Origin: Candidatus Marinamargulisbacteria bacterium SCGC AG-343-D04
Lineage (GTDB): Bacteria > Margulisbacteria > Marinamargulisbacteria > GCA-2716485 > GCA-002719695
Assembly: GCA_003265885.1 (NCBI GenBank)
Contig: QFBQ01000008.1
Span: 1 to 44,867 of the forward strand
DNA: 44,867 nt
Direction of reading: 5' to 3'
Each line of letters begins with the position of its first letter. The first letter of the stretch is position 1. The position numbers and the translations under genes are program-made. Below are positions 34,513 through 42,624 of the stretch, one piece after another. Below the pieces are notes generated by a model that worked only from the letters and a program-made list of their open reading frames with translations, did no database searches and had not been told where the DNA came from.

Positions 34513-35826
34513 ATGCGAATGTTAAAAAAATATATATGCCTGTTGATTTTGTGCTGCATGTTTATCGGTACAGAGGCTGTTGATGCTAAAAAAAGAAAAG
34601 AAAAAAGTAGACCTGTTATTGTATCAAGAGAGGCCACAATTATCGAATCAGTTAGTTCATCGGAAGTTTATGTTGAAGCAGTGGGGATTTATAATTCGAC
34701 TGAAAAAAGACGTCGACGACGAAAAAAAGATGTGAAAATTTATGGAAAAGGGTACGCGATTGAAGATGCAAAGAGAGCAGCTGTCCATTATTTGATTTTT
34801 AATGGAACGGATCCTCTTGTTTCAAGACCCGATGAAATTGAACGATTTAATGCGATTCAAGAATCGTTTTTTAAAGATGAAACAGTAAATGAGATAGTCG
34901 TCTATGTTGAACCTACACCACATAAAATTGTCTCTTTAGATAATGGGGAAGGGATTAAAGTGTATATTAACATGAAGTTAAATCTGTCTTATTTAAGACA
35001 AGTGCTTGAAGAAAACCTAGTTGTATTCTCAAGAGAAGAGCTTGTCGAAGAGCTGGGGTATCCACAGATTATGGTGATTCCAAGATCCAGTGGAAGCCAA
35101 AGTCCAGTAGATATTTTAAAAACAGATAAAACAGCTCAGCATGCAGCGGGTGTCATTGAAAGTTTTTTAACATCTAAACAATATGATGTCGTCATTCCAG
35201 ATCAACTTCAAGCTGTCACAGAGTTAGCTCAATCCATTAAAACGATAAAAGGGCTTAAGAAAGATGATGTGTATGAACTGGCTTTGCAAATTGGGTCAGA
35301 TATTTATTTGGATTATACAGTGAATGAAGCTGATTCAGCATATGATACAGAACAGATTTCTGTCACAGTAAGAGCTTACGAAACAACAACTGCTAAATTA
35401 TTGGCCTCTGAAACAGGGTATAGTAAACCTAGAGTAGGGGAAAAGTTTGTGTCTATTGAAGAAGCCTTGTTAGGATCATTACGTAATGTTACGCAACGAA
35501 TTATAAAATATTGGGAAGATGATCTATATAAAGGTGCTCAATATAAAGTTATTGCACATATTAAAAATGATGATTTATCTGAAGATAAACGAGAAGATGT
35601 GATGGATGATTATCTGGATACCATTGAAGATATTAGTTTACATTCTAGAGAAAATGTTTCGACTGATATCACCTTTGACTATATTGTATGGTGTGACCAT
35701 GAAGAATTTGGATCATCACGACATCTATACAAAGCAATTCAAAAAGAATTTGGAAAAAAGCAACGAAAACTAGAAGTGAGACTGACAAATAGAAATAGAA
35801 AATTATTGTTGTTAGAAATTAGATAA
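34513..35826 (+). CDS. Periplasmic FlgT/TolB-like (DUF6175-like) protein
   Basis: 437 residues, or 435 if the second ATG (34519) is used; AAGGAG spacing suits that one better. A signal peptide (LLILCCMFIGTEAVDA) is followed by a highly basic patch (KKRKEKSR, KRRRRRKK). Residues ~45-150 (VEAVGIYN, then KGYAIEDAKRAAVHYLIFNG) look like an LPP20/FlgT-N-type domain. Residues ~190-310 (PQIMVIP, AGVIESFLTSKQYDVVIPDQ, and IYLDYTVNE) look like the TolB/CsgG-like middle domain. The overall layout recalls FlgT or DUF6175 proteins, which associate with flagellar H-rings or envelope assemblies. That likeness is by eye. It abuts the lipoprotein gene directly. Confidence 0.6.
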   Translation: MRMLKKYICLLILCCMFIGTEAVDAKKRKEKSRPVIVSREATIIESVSSSEVYVEAVGIYNSTEKRRRRRKKDVKIYGKGYAIEDAKRAAVHYLIFNGTDPLVSRPDEIERFNAIQESFFKDETVNEIVVYVEPTPHKIVSLDNGEGIKVYINMKLNLSYLRQVLEENLVVFSREELVEELGYPQIMVIPRSSGSQSPVDILKTDKTAQHAAGVIESFLTSKQYDVVIPDQLQAVTELAQSIKTIKGLKKDDVYELALQIGSDIYLDYTVNEADSAYDTEQISVTVRAYETTTAKLLASETGYSKPRVGEKFVSIEEALLGSLRNVTQRIIKYWEDDLYKGAQYKVIAHIKNDDLSEDKREDVMDDYLDTIEDISLHSRENVSTDITFDYIVWCDHEEFGSSRHLYKAIQKEFGKKQRKLEVRLTNRNRKLLLLEIR

Positions 35827-36453
35827 ATGAAACGGCTCTTTTTATGTGTGTTAATGCTTTGTCTATTAGCAGGGTGTGTGCAAGATAATAGAGATGATAG
35901 GGTTATCGAAAAAAGTCATGAACGAAAACCTAAGTGGGTGCAGCATACGGTTTTAGAATCTAAACACTACATATACTTTATCCAATCCGTAAGATCGGGT
36001 TTGCATTCCCCTAGATTTGCTTACAAAGCGTCAATCAGGCAGCTACATGCCTATATGAAAGAAGAAGTTAATGCTTTATATTTACCCATGAAAGAGGTTG
36101 TTGGACAAGATACATATGCAAAAGAAACGGTTCAGTTTTATAACGTAGTATCAACGGATATTATGAGCCAAATCCGAGATGAGAAAGCTATCTATTATGA
36201 GGTGGTGCAAGTGAATTATAATGAGCGGATCCAAAATCAATATGACTATACAGTCGCTATTCGTTTACGTAAAAAAGCCTTTAGATCTGCACAAAAACGA
36301 TTTCTGATTCGACAACGGCATATTGCTAAATTAAGTAACAAAACTTTATTGCATCAATCTATAAATAAAATTATTGAAGACCTAGAACAGATAAGAGATG
36401 AAGAGCACCTCAAAAGCCAGAGCTTGAAAGAAAATCTAGTAAACTTTGATTAA
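35827..36453 (+). CDS. Predicted outer-membrane lipoprotein
   Basis: 208 residues. Lipobox LLAGC at residues 13-17 predicts lipid anchoring after signal peptidase II cleavage. The mature part begins with a charged linker, then KPKWVQHTVLESKHYIYFIQ, which is reminiscent of the LPP20 family, followed by mostly helical, basic sequence with coiled-coil tendency at the end (LHQSINKIIEDLEQIRDEEH). It starts immediately after the stop of the FlgT-like gene, so the two are surely co-expressed. No function is known; it may be a partner of that protein. Confidence 0.65.
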   Translation: MKRLFLCVLMLCLLAGCVQDNRDDRVIEKSHERKPKWVQHTVLESKHYIYFIQSVRSGLHSPRFAYKASIRQLHAYMKEEVNALYLPMKEVVGQDTYAKETVQFYNVVSTDIMSQIRDEKAIYYEVVQVNYNERIQNQYDYTVAIRLRKKAFRSAQKRFLIRQRHIAKLSNKTLLHQSINKIIEDLEQIRDEEHLKSQSLKENLVNFD

Positions 36454-36514
36454 ATAATAATTTTCATCATATCGTTTAGTTTGAAAAATCGGCTCACGTG
36501 GTATACATACCTTT

Positions 36515-36928
36515 ATGGATAAAGACCAGTTTTTAACAAGTTACCTCAACCACGAGATGCATCGCAATCTCGACCTAAGACTAGAAATGAATGACGGGAA
36601 ATCAACTCTAAGTTGTGTTATCTCCAATACTATTCTTAATTTAGTCGGAATTGTTCATGGCGCTATTTATTTTAAATTAATGGATGATGCCTGCTTCTTT
36701 GCTGCTCTATCCATAGAAAATAGCCACTTTGTGGCAACTGCCGATTTTAACATCCATTACATTAAACCCGCTTCAAAAGGAAGACTTACAGCCTACGCAC
36801 ATATTGTAAATCATCGAAAAAATCGTTATCTGTGTGCCTGTGATATCAAAAATGACGCTGGAGAACTCTGCGCTCACGGTACCGGGACCTTTGTAGAACC
36901 TAAAACAAAGTACTCTTACAAACGTTAA
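36515..36928 (+). CDS. Hotdog-fold thioesterase, PaaI-like
   Basis: 137 residues with the hotdog thioesterase core: NLVGIVHGAIYFKLMDDACFFAAL around residues 48-71 (the HG...D motif of PaaI-type enzymes) and TADFNIHYIKPASKGRLTAYAHIV, where the second-half strands sit. It probably hydrolyses an acyl-CoA; the substrate is unknown. The plus strand is C-rich through this gene (hand count over 36541-36840: about 65 C against 49 G), the opposite of the neighbouring lipoprotein gene. Confidence 0.85.
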   Translation: MDKDQFLTSYLNHEMHRNLDLRLEMNDGKSTLSCVISNTILNLVGIVHGAIYFKLMDDACFFAALSIENSHFVATADFNIHYIKPASKGRLTAYAHIVNHRKNRYLCACDIKNDAGELCAHGTGTFVEPKTKYSYKR

Positions 36929-36941
36929 ATTATATGAAAAA

Positions 36942-37991
36942 TTAAGTAGATAGTTGCTTTGCAGCTTCTAACAAAATAGTTTCCGTTGTTTTCCAATCCA
37001 TACACTCATCTGTAACCGAAACCCCATACTCTAATTTCGATAGGTCATCAGGAATCGACTGATTCCCAGCTTCTAAATTACTCTCAAGCATTACCCCCAA
37101 TATCGACGTGCTTCCTCTCTTGATCTGTGAAATGATATTCGTAAAGACAATAGACTGGTTCTCTTGCTTCTTCTTTGAATTCCCATGACTGCAATCAATC
37201 ATAATACGTGGAGATAGACCTTGGTCCGAACAACGCTTCGAACTGTCATTAAGTGTAATCGGATCAAAATTGGGTCCAGTAGACCCCCCTCTTAATATCA
37301 AATGTCCATGCTCATTTCCCTTTGTCGTAACCAATGATATTTTGCCAAATTTACTCGTCCCTACAAAACAATGCGAATGTTGCGCGACTTTCATAGCATT
37401 AATCGCAACAGATGCATCCCCATTCGTTGCATTCTTAAATCCTACCGGCATAGACAATCCACTCGCCATCTCCCGATGTGGCTGCGATTCCGTCGTTCTC
37501 GCACCCAACGATGCCCAACATACTAAATCTGAAATATACTGAGGAACAATCGTATCCAACATCTCAGACGCTGTAGGTAATCCCATCGATAATATCTTTG
37601 ATAATACTTCTCGACCCATGCGTAATCCTTTATCAATGTCAAACGATTGATTCATATCAGGATCATTAATTAATCCTTTCCACCCCATTGTCGTGCGTGG
37701 CTTTTCAAAATAGACTCTCATCACTATAAACATCTGATCCCCAACTTTTTCATTTAACGCTACAAGTTTTTCAGCATACTCATAGGCCGCTTTCGGGTCA
37801 TGAATAGAACATGGACCTACCACAACCAATAATCGCTTATCTCGACCCGCTATAATATCTTGAATAACCTTTCGAGAATCCGTTATGAATTCAGAGAGTT
37901 CAGAAGATACAGGAATAGCCTCTCGAAGCTCCAGCGGTGTCGATAAATCTGAAATAGAATCAACATTTAAATTTGTTACCTTTTTTGTCAT
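36942..37991 (-). CDS. aroG: 3-deoxy-7-phosphoheptulonate (DAHP) synthase, class I
   Basis: 349 residues from the ATG at 37991, the usual length; the open frame upstream adds 30 residues unlike the family. The active-site signature GPCSIHDPKAAYEYAEKL, the YFEKPRTTMGWKGLINDPDM block, GARTTESQPHREMASGL and the C-terminal IDCSHGNSKKKQENQ and GVSVTDECMDW blocks are present. It condenses erythrose-4-phosphate and phosphoenolpyruvate, the first shikimate step. AroF/G/H-type enzymes are feedback-inhibited by aromatic amino acids; which one applies cannot be read here. The ribosome-binding site is weak. Confidence 0.96.
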   Translation of the reverse strand: MTKKVTNLNVDSISDLSTPLELREAIPVSSELSEFITDSRKVIQDIIAGRDKRLLVVVGPCSIHDPKAAYEYAEKLVALNEKVGDQMFIVMRVYFEKPRTTMGWKGLINDPDMNQSFDIDKGLRMGREVLSKILSMGLPTASEMLDTIVPQYISDLVCWASLGARTTESQPHREMASGLSMPVGFKNATNGDASVAINAMKVAQHSHCFVGTSKFGKISLVTTKGNEHGHLILRGGSTGPNFDPITLNDSSKRCSDQGLSPRIMIDCSHGNSKKKQENQSIVFTNIISQIKRGSTSILGVMLESNLEAGNQSIPDDLSKLEYGVSVTDECMDWKTTETILLEAAKQLST

Positions 37992-38079
37992 GCCCACTAG
38001 AATAGCCAGTGATAGGGTACTTTGTAAAGAAAATAAGTGAAATATATTTTTTTTTTGACCTAGAAAAAATATTCTGATC

Positions 38080-38092
38080 ACTATACACTATC
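38080..38092 (-). promoter_or_regulatory. Possible aroG promoter element, 13-mer shared with position 788
   Basis: On the minus strand reads GATAGTGTATAGT, identical to 788-800. As a -10 box (TATAGT) it would give aroG a leader of roughly 80 bases. On the plus strand the same bases lie about 15-27 bp before tRNA-Arg and contain TATACA with TTGACC (38055-38060) 21 bp upstream, so it could equally belong to the tRNA. Confidence 0.3.
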
Positions 38093-38106
38093 ACTTACTT
38101 ATATGT

Positions 38107-38183
38107 GCGCCCGTAGCTCAGCTGGATAGAGCGTTTGACTACGGATCAGAAGGCCGGGAGTTCGAATCTCTCCGGGCGCACCA
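38107..38183 (+). tRNA. tRNA-Arg (anticodon ACG), CCA encoded
   Basis: Complete cloverleaf: acceptor GCGCCCG/CGGGCGC, D arm GCTC...GAGC, anticodon stem TTTGA/TCAGA with loop CTACGGA giving anticodon ACG, a five-base variable loop, and T arm GGGAG-TTCGAAT-CTCTC. The discriminator is A and the terminal CCA (38181-38183) is encoded. The A34 of ACG would be expected to be converted to inosine by TadA to read CGU/CGC/CGA codons. It abuts a 115-nt hairpin element at its 3' end. Confidence 0.97.
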
Positions 38184-38298
38184 CCTCAAAGCATCCCTAA
38201 ATCCGCAATAGCACGCAAACTGGCACCAGTCGCATATCTTTCGATATCGCGACTTACGCCATTTTGCGCACTCTTGCGAATTTAGGGACGCTTTGAGG
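38184..38298 (-). ncRNA. 115-nt near-perfect hairpin element beside tRNA-Arg
   Basis: Bases 38184-38238 pair with 38243-38298 across the whole element, with one bulge (38248) and a 4-base loop. Of 55 positions I count 46 Watson-Crick pairs, 6 A/C oppositions and 3 pyrimidine-pyrimidine mismatches. On the minus strand every A/C opposition becomes a G-U wobble, the three mismatches become G/A, and the loop reads GAAA (a GNRA tetraloop) closed by C-G. On the plus strand none of these is favourable. This points to an RNA made from the minus strand. There is no coding potential and no T tract. A palindromic mobile repeat (REP/MITE-like) is the main alternative. No second copy was seen in the window. 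Confidence 0.6.
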
Positions 38299-38463
38299 TC
38301 CTCCTCTTTTGAATTAAGAATTAGAATTAGAAGAAGAAGCTCATTTTTGATGTCGCGGGTTCGTTTGTTTTTGTGCCTTTGGAATTCTTTTAATTAGCCT
38401 CTTTTGTAGAAGTCTCTTTTACATAATTTTATGTTGACTAAAAACTTGCTGTAATTAACCATT

Positions 38464-38865
38464 ATGCATATGAAATGCCCTTGTGGATCTATGCAGTCAC
38501 TTAATATGTGCTGTGAACCCTTTATTTTAAATAAAACTCGGCCTAAAACCGCCGAACAATTAATGAGATCTCGCTTTACGGCCTACTCTCTAAAAAAAAT
38601 CGACTATATCCACCAAACAACGCAGGGAAAAGCCCTCGAAGACTTTGATATGACTTCTGCTCTATACTCCATGAATAACTGCCAATGGACCTCCTTAACT
38701 ATACTCAATACCCTTCTCGGAATGGAATTTGATGAAACAGGGTTTGTTGAGTTTATAGCCTCTTATATCTCAGATGGCCTCGAATATACACTTCACGAAC
38801 GTAGCGAATTTGCTAACATTGACGGTCATTGGACTTATATTGACGGAGAACAATATACAGCTTGA
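38464..38865 (+). CDS. YchJ/UPF0225-like protein with SEC-C-type zinc motif
   Basis: 133 residues. The N-terminal CPCGSMQSLNMCCEPF is the SEC-C-like Cys cluster of the YchJ family, followed by the family pattern TAEQLMRSRFTAYSLKKIDYIHQTT and a C-terminal NTF2-like region ending HERSEFANIDGHWTYIDG. YchJ proteins are uncharacterised; the Cys cluster probably binds zinc. Two in-frame ATG codons (38464 and 38470) are possible starts. It stands alone after the tRNA/hairpin region. Confidence 0.85.
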   Translation: MHMKCPCGSMQSLNMCCEPFILNKTRPKTAEQLMRSRFTAYSLKKIDYIHQTTQGKALEDFDMTSALYSMNNCQWTSLTILNTLLGMEFDETGFVEFIASYISDGLEYTLHERSEFANIDGHWTYIDGEQYTA

Positions 38866-38898
38866 TTCTACTATGCTTTTGAATTACTTTATGTACCT

Positions 38899-40299
38899 AT
38901 GGGTTCACTAAAACAGTCTCCAAAAAAAATTCTGCTTCAACGTGCTGATAAATTAGGAGATGTTATCTTATCTTTACCCACTATCTACGCCATTCATAAA
39001 GCTTTTCCAAATGCCACTATAGATGTCGTTACATCTGAAATTGGACAACAGATACTATTATCTCAACCTTATATCAACCATATTCACTGCGTTAAATGGA
39101 AAGAAAATCAAAAACCCTCGAATTTCTTTGAACTGATCTCCTCCATTAAACAACAAAACTATGATACCTATATCTCATTATGGAATAATCCCTATATGGC
39201 TTTACTTGGCTTTTTTGCCAGAATACCCCATCGTATTGGAGATAAAACAAATTGGCCTCTCAATCTCTTATACTCAACTAAGATAAAACAACGATGGGAA
39301 AATATTTCGTATCACCAAATTGAGCTTAATTTGGAATTGCTTAAACCTTTTAATATCCCTTCTATATTAGAACATACTCCTGTTTTTATTGAAAAAAATG
39401 CGGAAGAAAAAATTAAAAAAATATTCGAAGAATCTCTAAATGCCACTAAAAAAACTGTGCTGATCTTTACCGCAACAGGGGGATCAAATTACCCAATTCC
39501 TGAAAATGCTGTAATTAGCTTTATCGATATATTACAGAAAAAACATAAGGTAAATATTGTAGTAGCCGGACAAGCAAACAAAAAATCTGCTTTTTATCAG
39601 TATAATAATGAATCGGTGTTGAACTTGATTAACAGCACAACTTTGCAAGAACTAACAGCCGCTATTAAGTGGTCAGATTATTACATTGGACCAGATACTG
39701 GCCCCACTCATATAGCGTCATTCTTTAGAAAAAATATGATCTTTTTTTCATCTCGAAAACCCAATCCGCCAGCAAGGTGGGGAAGCTTATCTGCTAATCA
39801 ACGTATTATCCGTAGAGATTACACCTGTAAATACTTTTGCGTCAAAAAATGTCACCCCAAAGAATGCTTTTCCTACCTAAACGCAGATGTGCTTATGAAC
39901 GAATTTCAAACACTTCTTAACAACGAATCAAACACTCCTATGGATATTAAAATGTACCATCTTCAACATACATTTCGAATCTTGAGGATATATAAAACGG
40001 AAATAGACAGAGCAAGAGATTCGGATATAATATGCCAACTAAATAACAAGGGATTATTTATAAAAACTATAGTGTTACCAAAAAATCCATTAAAACGTTT
40101 AACAACACTAATTCATATGATTATTCGGTATAATATTAATATCATAGAAGGGCAGGGTCATAAGATAAGTATTGCTTGCGCCAGATTCTATATGGGGGCT
40201 ATTGCAGTATATGTAAAACCTATTGTTGTAAAACAAAGTACTACAAAACATAGTCATCTAGATAATCATATTCAATACTATCAAAAAGCCTGCGTTTAA
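38899..40299 (+). CDS. Family-9 glycosyltransferase (heptosyltransferase-like) with C-terminal extension
   Basis: 466 residues. Residues ~8-345 are a GT9 enzyme: LLQRADKLGDVILSLPTIYA at the start, and YYIGPDTGPTHIASFF near residue 257, the ADP-heptose binding region of WaaC/WaaF-type transferases. The Cys-rich RRDYTCKYFCVKKCHPKECF segment is common in the family. It probably adds a heptose to the LPS core, consistent with hldA and hldC nearby. An extra ~120 residues (about 346-466) follow, with LRIYKTEIDRARDSDIICQL and INIIEGQGHKISIACARFYM recalling the N-terminal half of a GT4-type domain, as if truncated. The stop overlaps that of the convergent hydrolase gene. Confidence 0.87.
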   Translation: MGSLKQSPKKILLQRADKLGDVILSLPTIYAIHKAFPNATIDVVTSEIGQQILLSQPYINHIHCVKWKENQKPSNFFELISSIKQQNYDTYISLWNNPYMALLGFFARIPHRIGDKTNWPLNLLYSTKIKQRWENISYHQIELNLELLKPFNIPSILEHTPVFIEKNAEEKIKKIFEESLNATKKTVLIFTATGGSNYPIPENAVISFIDILQKKHKVNIVVAGQANKKSAFYQYNNESVLNLINSTTLQELTAAIKWSDYYIGPDTGPTHIASFFRKNMIFFSSRKPNPPARWGSLSANQRIIRRDYTCKYFCVKKCHPKECFSYLNADVLMNEFQTLLNNESNTPMDIKMYHLQHTFRILRIYKTEIDRARDSDIICQLNNKGLFIKTIVLPKNPLKRLTTLIHMIIRYNINIIEGQGHKISIACARFYMGAIAVYVKPIVVKQSTTKHSHLDNHIQYYQKACV

Positions 40300-41003
40300 T
40301 CTGGCACTTCTAAAAAAGGGTTAGTAAGCTTTTCATGACGAATGGTCGTATTAGGTCCATGCCCAGAACATACTACCGTATCTTCCGGTAATACCAATAA
40401 CTGCGTTCGAATACTCTCTAATAACTGCTCATGATTCCCCATAGGTAAGTCTGTACGACCAATTGAACCATAAAACAAGGTATCACCAGCTATAAGAAGA
40501 TGATTACATTGTTTATCATCTGCATGTTTTCCCTCCAATAAAAAATCATCATTCTCATAATACAAGGCCACATGCCCAGGAGAATGACCTGGCGTAAATA
40601 AACACTTAAAGCGAGAATCTCCCAGTTCAATGACGTCTTTGTTATCAAGTATCTCATCCGGAGAAGGCGCGTTTTGATATCGTGTAGGCGATAACCCATA
40701 CTGAAGAGCAATAGTCTCGATGTACTCCCCTATGATAATTTCTTGTGAATGATATAAAACAGAAGGCTCTTTTTTACCATGCTCTTTAAATAACTGACGT
40801 AAATGCTTCACGCCACCTGCATGATCAATATGACAATGTGTTAACACAATCATCGTAACGTCATAGGGATCACTAAGTTCAAAAAGATGATCTGTATTAG
40901 CCCCTGGATCAATAATCATGCACTGTTGACTCGCTTGATCAATAACAAGACGAGCATTTTGTTCGAAATCACTTACAATGACCGTTTTTACTTGAATACC
41001 CAT
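40296..41003 (-). CDS. Metallo-beta-lactamase-fold hydrolase (glyoxalase II/YcbL-like)
   Basis: 235 residues with the metal motif LTHCHIDHAGG (HxHxDH, near residue 55), the TPGHSPGHVALYY His (~139), DTLFYGSIGRTDLP Asp, and CSGHGPNTTI near the end. This set matches glyoxalase II-like YcbL/GloB2 hydrolases acting on thioesters. A GGAGAGC site precedes the ATG, which directly follows the hldC stop, so it is the last gene of the hldA-hldC operon. The link to heptose synthesis is not explained by known function. Confidence 0.88.
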   Translation of the reverse strand: MGIQVKTVIVSDFEQNARLVIDQASQQCMIIDPGANTDHLFELSDPYDVTMIVLTHCHIDHAGGVKHLRQLFKEHGKKEPSVLYHSQEIIIGEYIETIALQYGLSPTRYQNAPSPDEILDNKDVIELGDSRFKCLFTPGHSPGHVALYYENDDFLLEGKHADDKQCNHLLIAGDTLFYGSIGRTDLPMGNHEQLLESIRTQLLVLPEDTVVCSGHGPNTTIRHEKLTNPFLEVPD

Positions 41004-41483
41004 TTATAGCTCTCCTTTTTTGAGAATAGAAGATGTTGAGAAACCTGGTAAGAATGATTCTATAATAACCTCCCCACCATAAGACGTGACGATAGGGTAC
41101 TCAGGTAAACTTTTTTTATCATAATCACCACCTTTTACATGAATATCAGGCTTTATCTGCTCGATAAGAGCCAAAGGAGTGTTCTCATCAAAAATAGTAA
41201 TCAAATCAATACACTCAAGAGCACTTAATACATAAGCTCTAGCATCTTGAGAATGAATAGGACGAGTAGGCCCTTTCAAAGACTGAACAGAACGATCAGA
41301 GTTTAAGCCCATCCATAAAAGCTCTCCATGCTGTTTGGCTTTCAATAAGTAATAAATATGGCCTGCATGTAAAACATCAAAACACCCATTAGTAAAAACA
41401 ATAGAATTCCCTTTTTCCTTAAGCGATGCAGAGCGCGTTGCAGCATCTTTAAAGTCAACATGTTTGTCAGTGTGAAGAGCCAT
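41004..41483 (-). CDS. hldC: D-glycero-beta-D-manno-heptose 1-phosphate adenylyltransferase
   Basis: 159 residues, the length of a stand-alone RfaE domain II. The nucleotidyltransferase signature GCFDVLHAGHIYYLL is near residue 33, followed by GLNSDRSVQSLKGPTRPI and VKGGDYDKKSLPE. It transfers AMP to heptose-1-phosphate, giving ADP-heptose for LPS core synthesis. In enterics this domain is fused to the kinase as HldE; here they are separate genes overlapping by 17 bp, so HldC rather than HldE is the right name. Confidence 0.94.
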   Translation of the reverse strand: MALHTDKHVDFKDAATRSASLKEKGNSIVFTNGCFDVLHAGHIYYLLKAKQHGELLWMGLNSDRSVQSLKGPTRPIHSQDARAYVLSALECIDLITIFDENTPLALIEQIKPDIHVKGGDYDKKSLPEYPIVTSYGGEVIIESFLPGFSTSSILKKGEL

Positions 41484-42462
41484 AATCTATTAACTGTGTT
41501 TCCAGTTCAGAAGGCGAAACATGAGCTGTTCCCACCTTGCTTACAACAAGCCCCGCCGCTATATTGGCAATAATAGCCGAATATTTGATTTCAAGACCAG
41601 AAACCAAGCATAGAGTGAGTACGGCAATAACCGTATCCCCCGCTCCTGTAATATCAAAGACATCTAGAGCATGAGTAGGAATCGTTATACACTCTTTGTC
41701 ATCAATAATCGTCATGCCTTTTTCAGAACGAGTAATAATCATAGAGCTTATATTGAGCTCTTTTTTGAAAGATAAAGCCGCAGAACGAATAGCATCCTCC
41801 GATGAATACTCATTGTGAGTAGCTTGACAAAATTCACTGTAATTTGGCGTGATAATAGAAGCATCTGTATATTTAGAATAATCATTCCCTTTAGGATCAA
41901 TAATAACCTTGCACCCATGCTTCTTGGCTAAAGAAATTAATGAACGAGTAAAAGTGTCTGTTAATAAGCCCTTTAAATAGTCAGAAATAACAATCGCATT
42001 AACAGAAGAAATTCGAGATGAAATATAGGTAAAAACCTCATGTCTATCGTCATCAGAAAGTTGGTCATGATCATCTCTATCTACCCGAACGACATGTTGA
42101 TTTTTTGCGATAATACGTGATTTTAAGATTGTGGGATGTTTCGTTTGTGCTAATCCTGATGTGTTGACATTATGATCGAGAAGGAGCTGAGAGAGTCTTT
42201 CTCCAGAACTATCGGAACCTATAATGCCACAAAGATCAACGTTTCCACCTAAAGAGGCAATGTTCGCAGCAACATTAGCCGCTCCTCCAGGAGCAAGTGT
42301 AGTACGGGTGACCTTGCAAATAGGGACGGGAGCTTCAGGTGAGATACGTTTGACATCACACCAATGATATTCATCCAACATGACATCCCCCACAACTAGA
42401 ATAGACAATGAGGAAAAATTAGCAATGAGTTTGCGAGAAAAATCCGAAGAAAAAGCATCCAT
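41467..42462 (-). CDS. hldA: D-glycero-beta-D-manno-heptose-7-phosphate kinase
   Basis: 331 residues of the PfkB/ribokinase family with the heptose-kinase pattern VGDVMLDEYHWCDVKRISPE (~22-41), APGGAANVAANIASLGG (~57), and the ATP-site motif DITGAGDTVIAVLTL (~270) with the catalytic Asp of GAGD. It phosphorylates heptose-7-phosphate at O1; HldC then adenylylates it after a phosphatase (GmhB) step. gmhA and gmhB are not in the window. No clear ribosome-binding site precedes the ATG. Confidence 0.94.
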   Translation of the reverse strand: MDAFSSDFSRKLIANFSSLSILVVGDVMLDEYHWCDVKRISPEAPVPICKVTRTTLAPGGAANVAANIASLGGNVDLCGIIGSDSSGERLSQLLLDHNVNTSGLAQTKHPTILKSRIIAKNQHVVRVDRDDHDQLSDDDRHEVFTYISSRISSVNAIVISDYLKGLLTDTFTRSLISLAKKHGCKVIIDPKGNDYSKYTDASIITPNYSEFCQATHNEYSSEDAIRSAALSFKKELNISSMIITRSEKGMTIIDDKECITIPTHALDVFDITGAGDTVIAVLTLCLVSGLEIKYSAIIANIAAGLVVSKVGTAHVSPSELETQLIDYGSSH

Positions 42463-42624
42463 AGTTTCGATGATACAATTCTGTAGGAAAAAGGTAAAGA
42501 GAAGAATTATGATTAAGAGTGTATAAGAGAGTATGTTTTTTTAGATCATTAAGTAAGGGGGATGCTTCGGAAAAATCGAAATTTAAACTTAAATCAATGC
42601 CTATTGTTGTGCTATCCTTTGAAC

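Noticed and set aside
38184..38298. Integron attC site or CRISPR repeat as explanation for the hairpin
   Set aside because: The ends lack the attC core sites (RYYYAAC/GTTRRRY), no cassette array or integrase is seen, and there is no spaced repeat series.
38184..38298. Rho-independent terminator of tRNA-Arg
   Set aside because: The stem is far longer than a terminator, is not GC-clamped at its end and has no T tract on the plus strand.
42562..42624. 21 extra N-terminal residues for LepA
   Set aside because: LepA begins at MKQFRNF; the upstream residues do not match the family.
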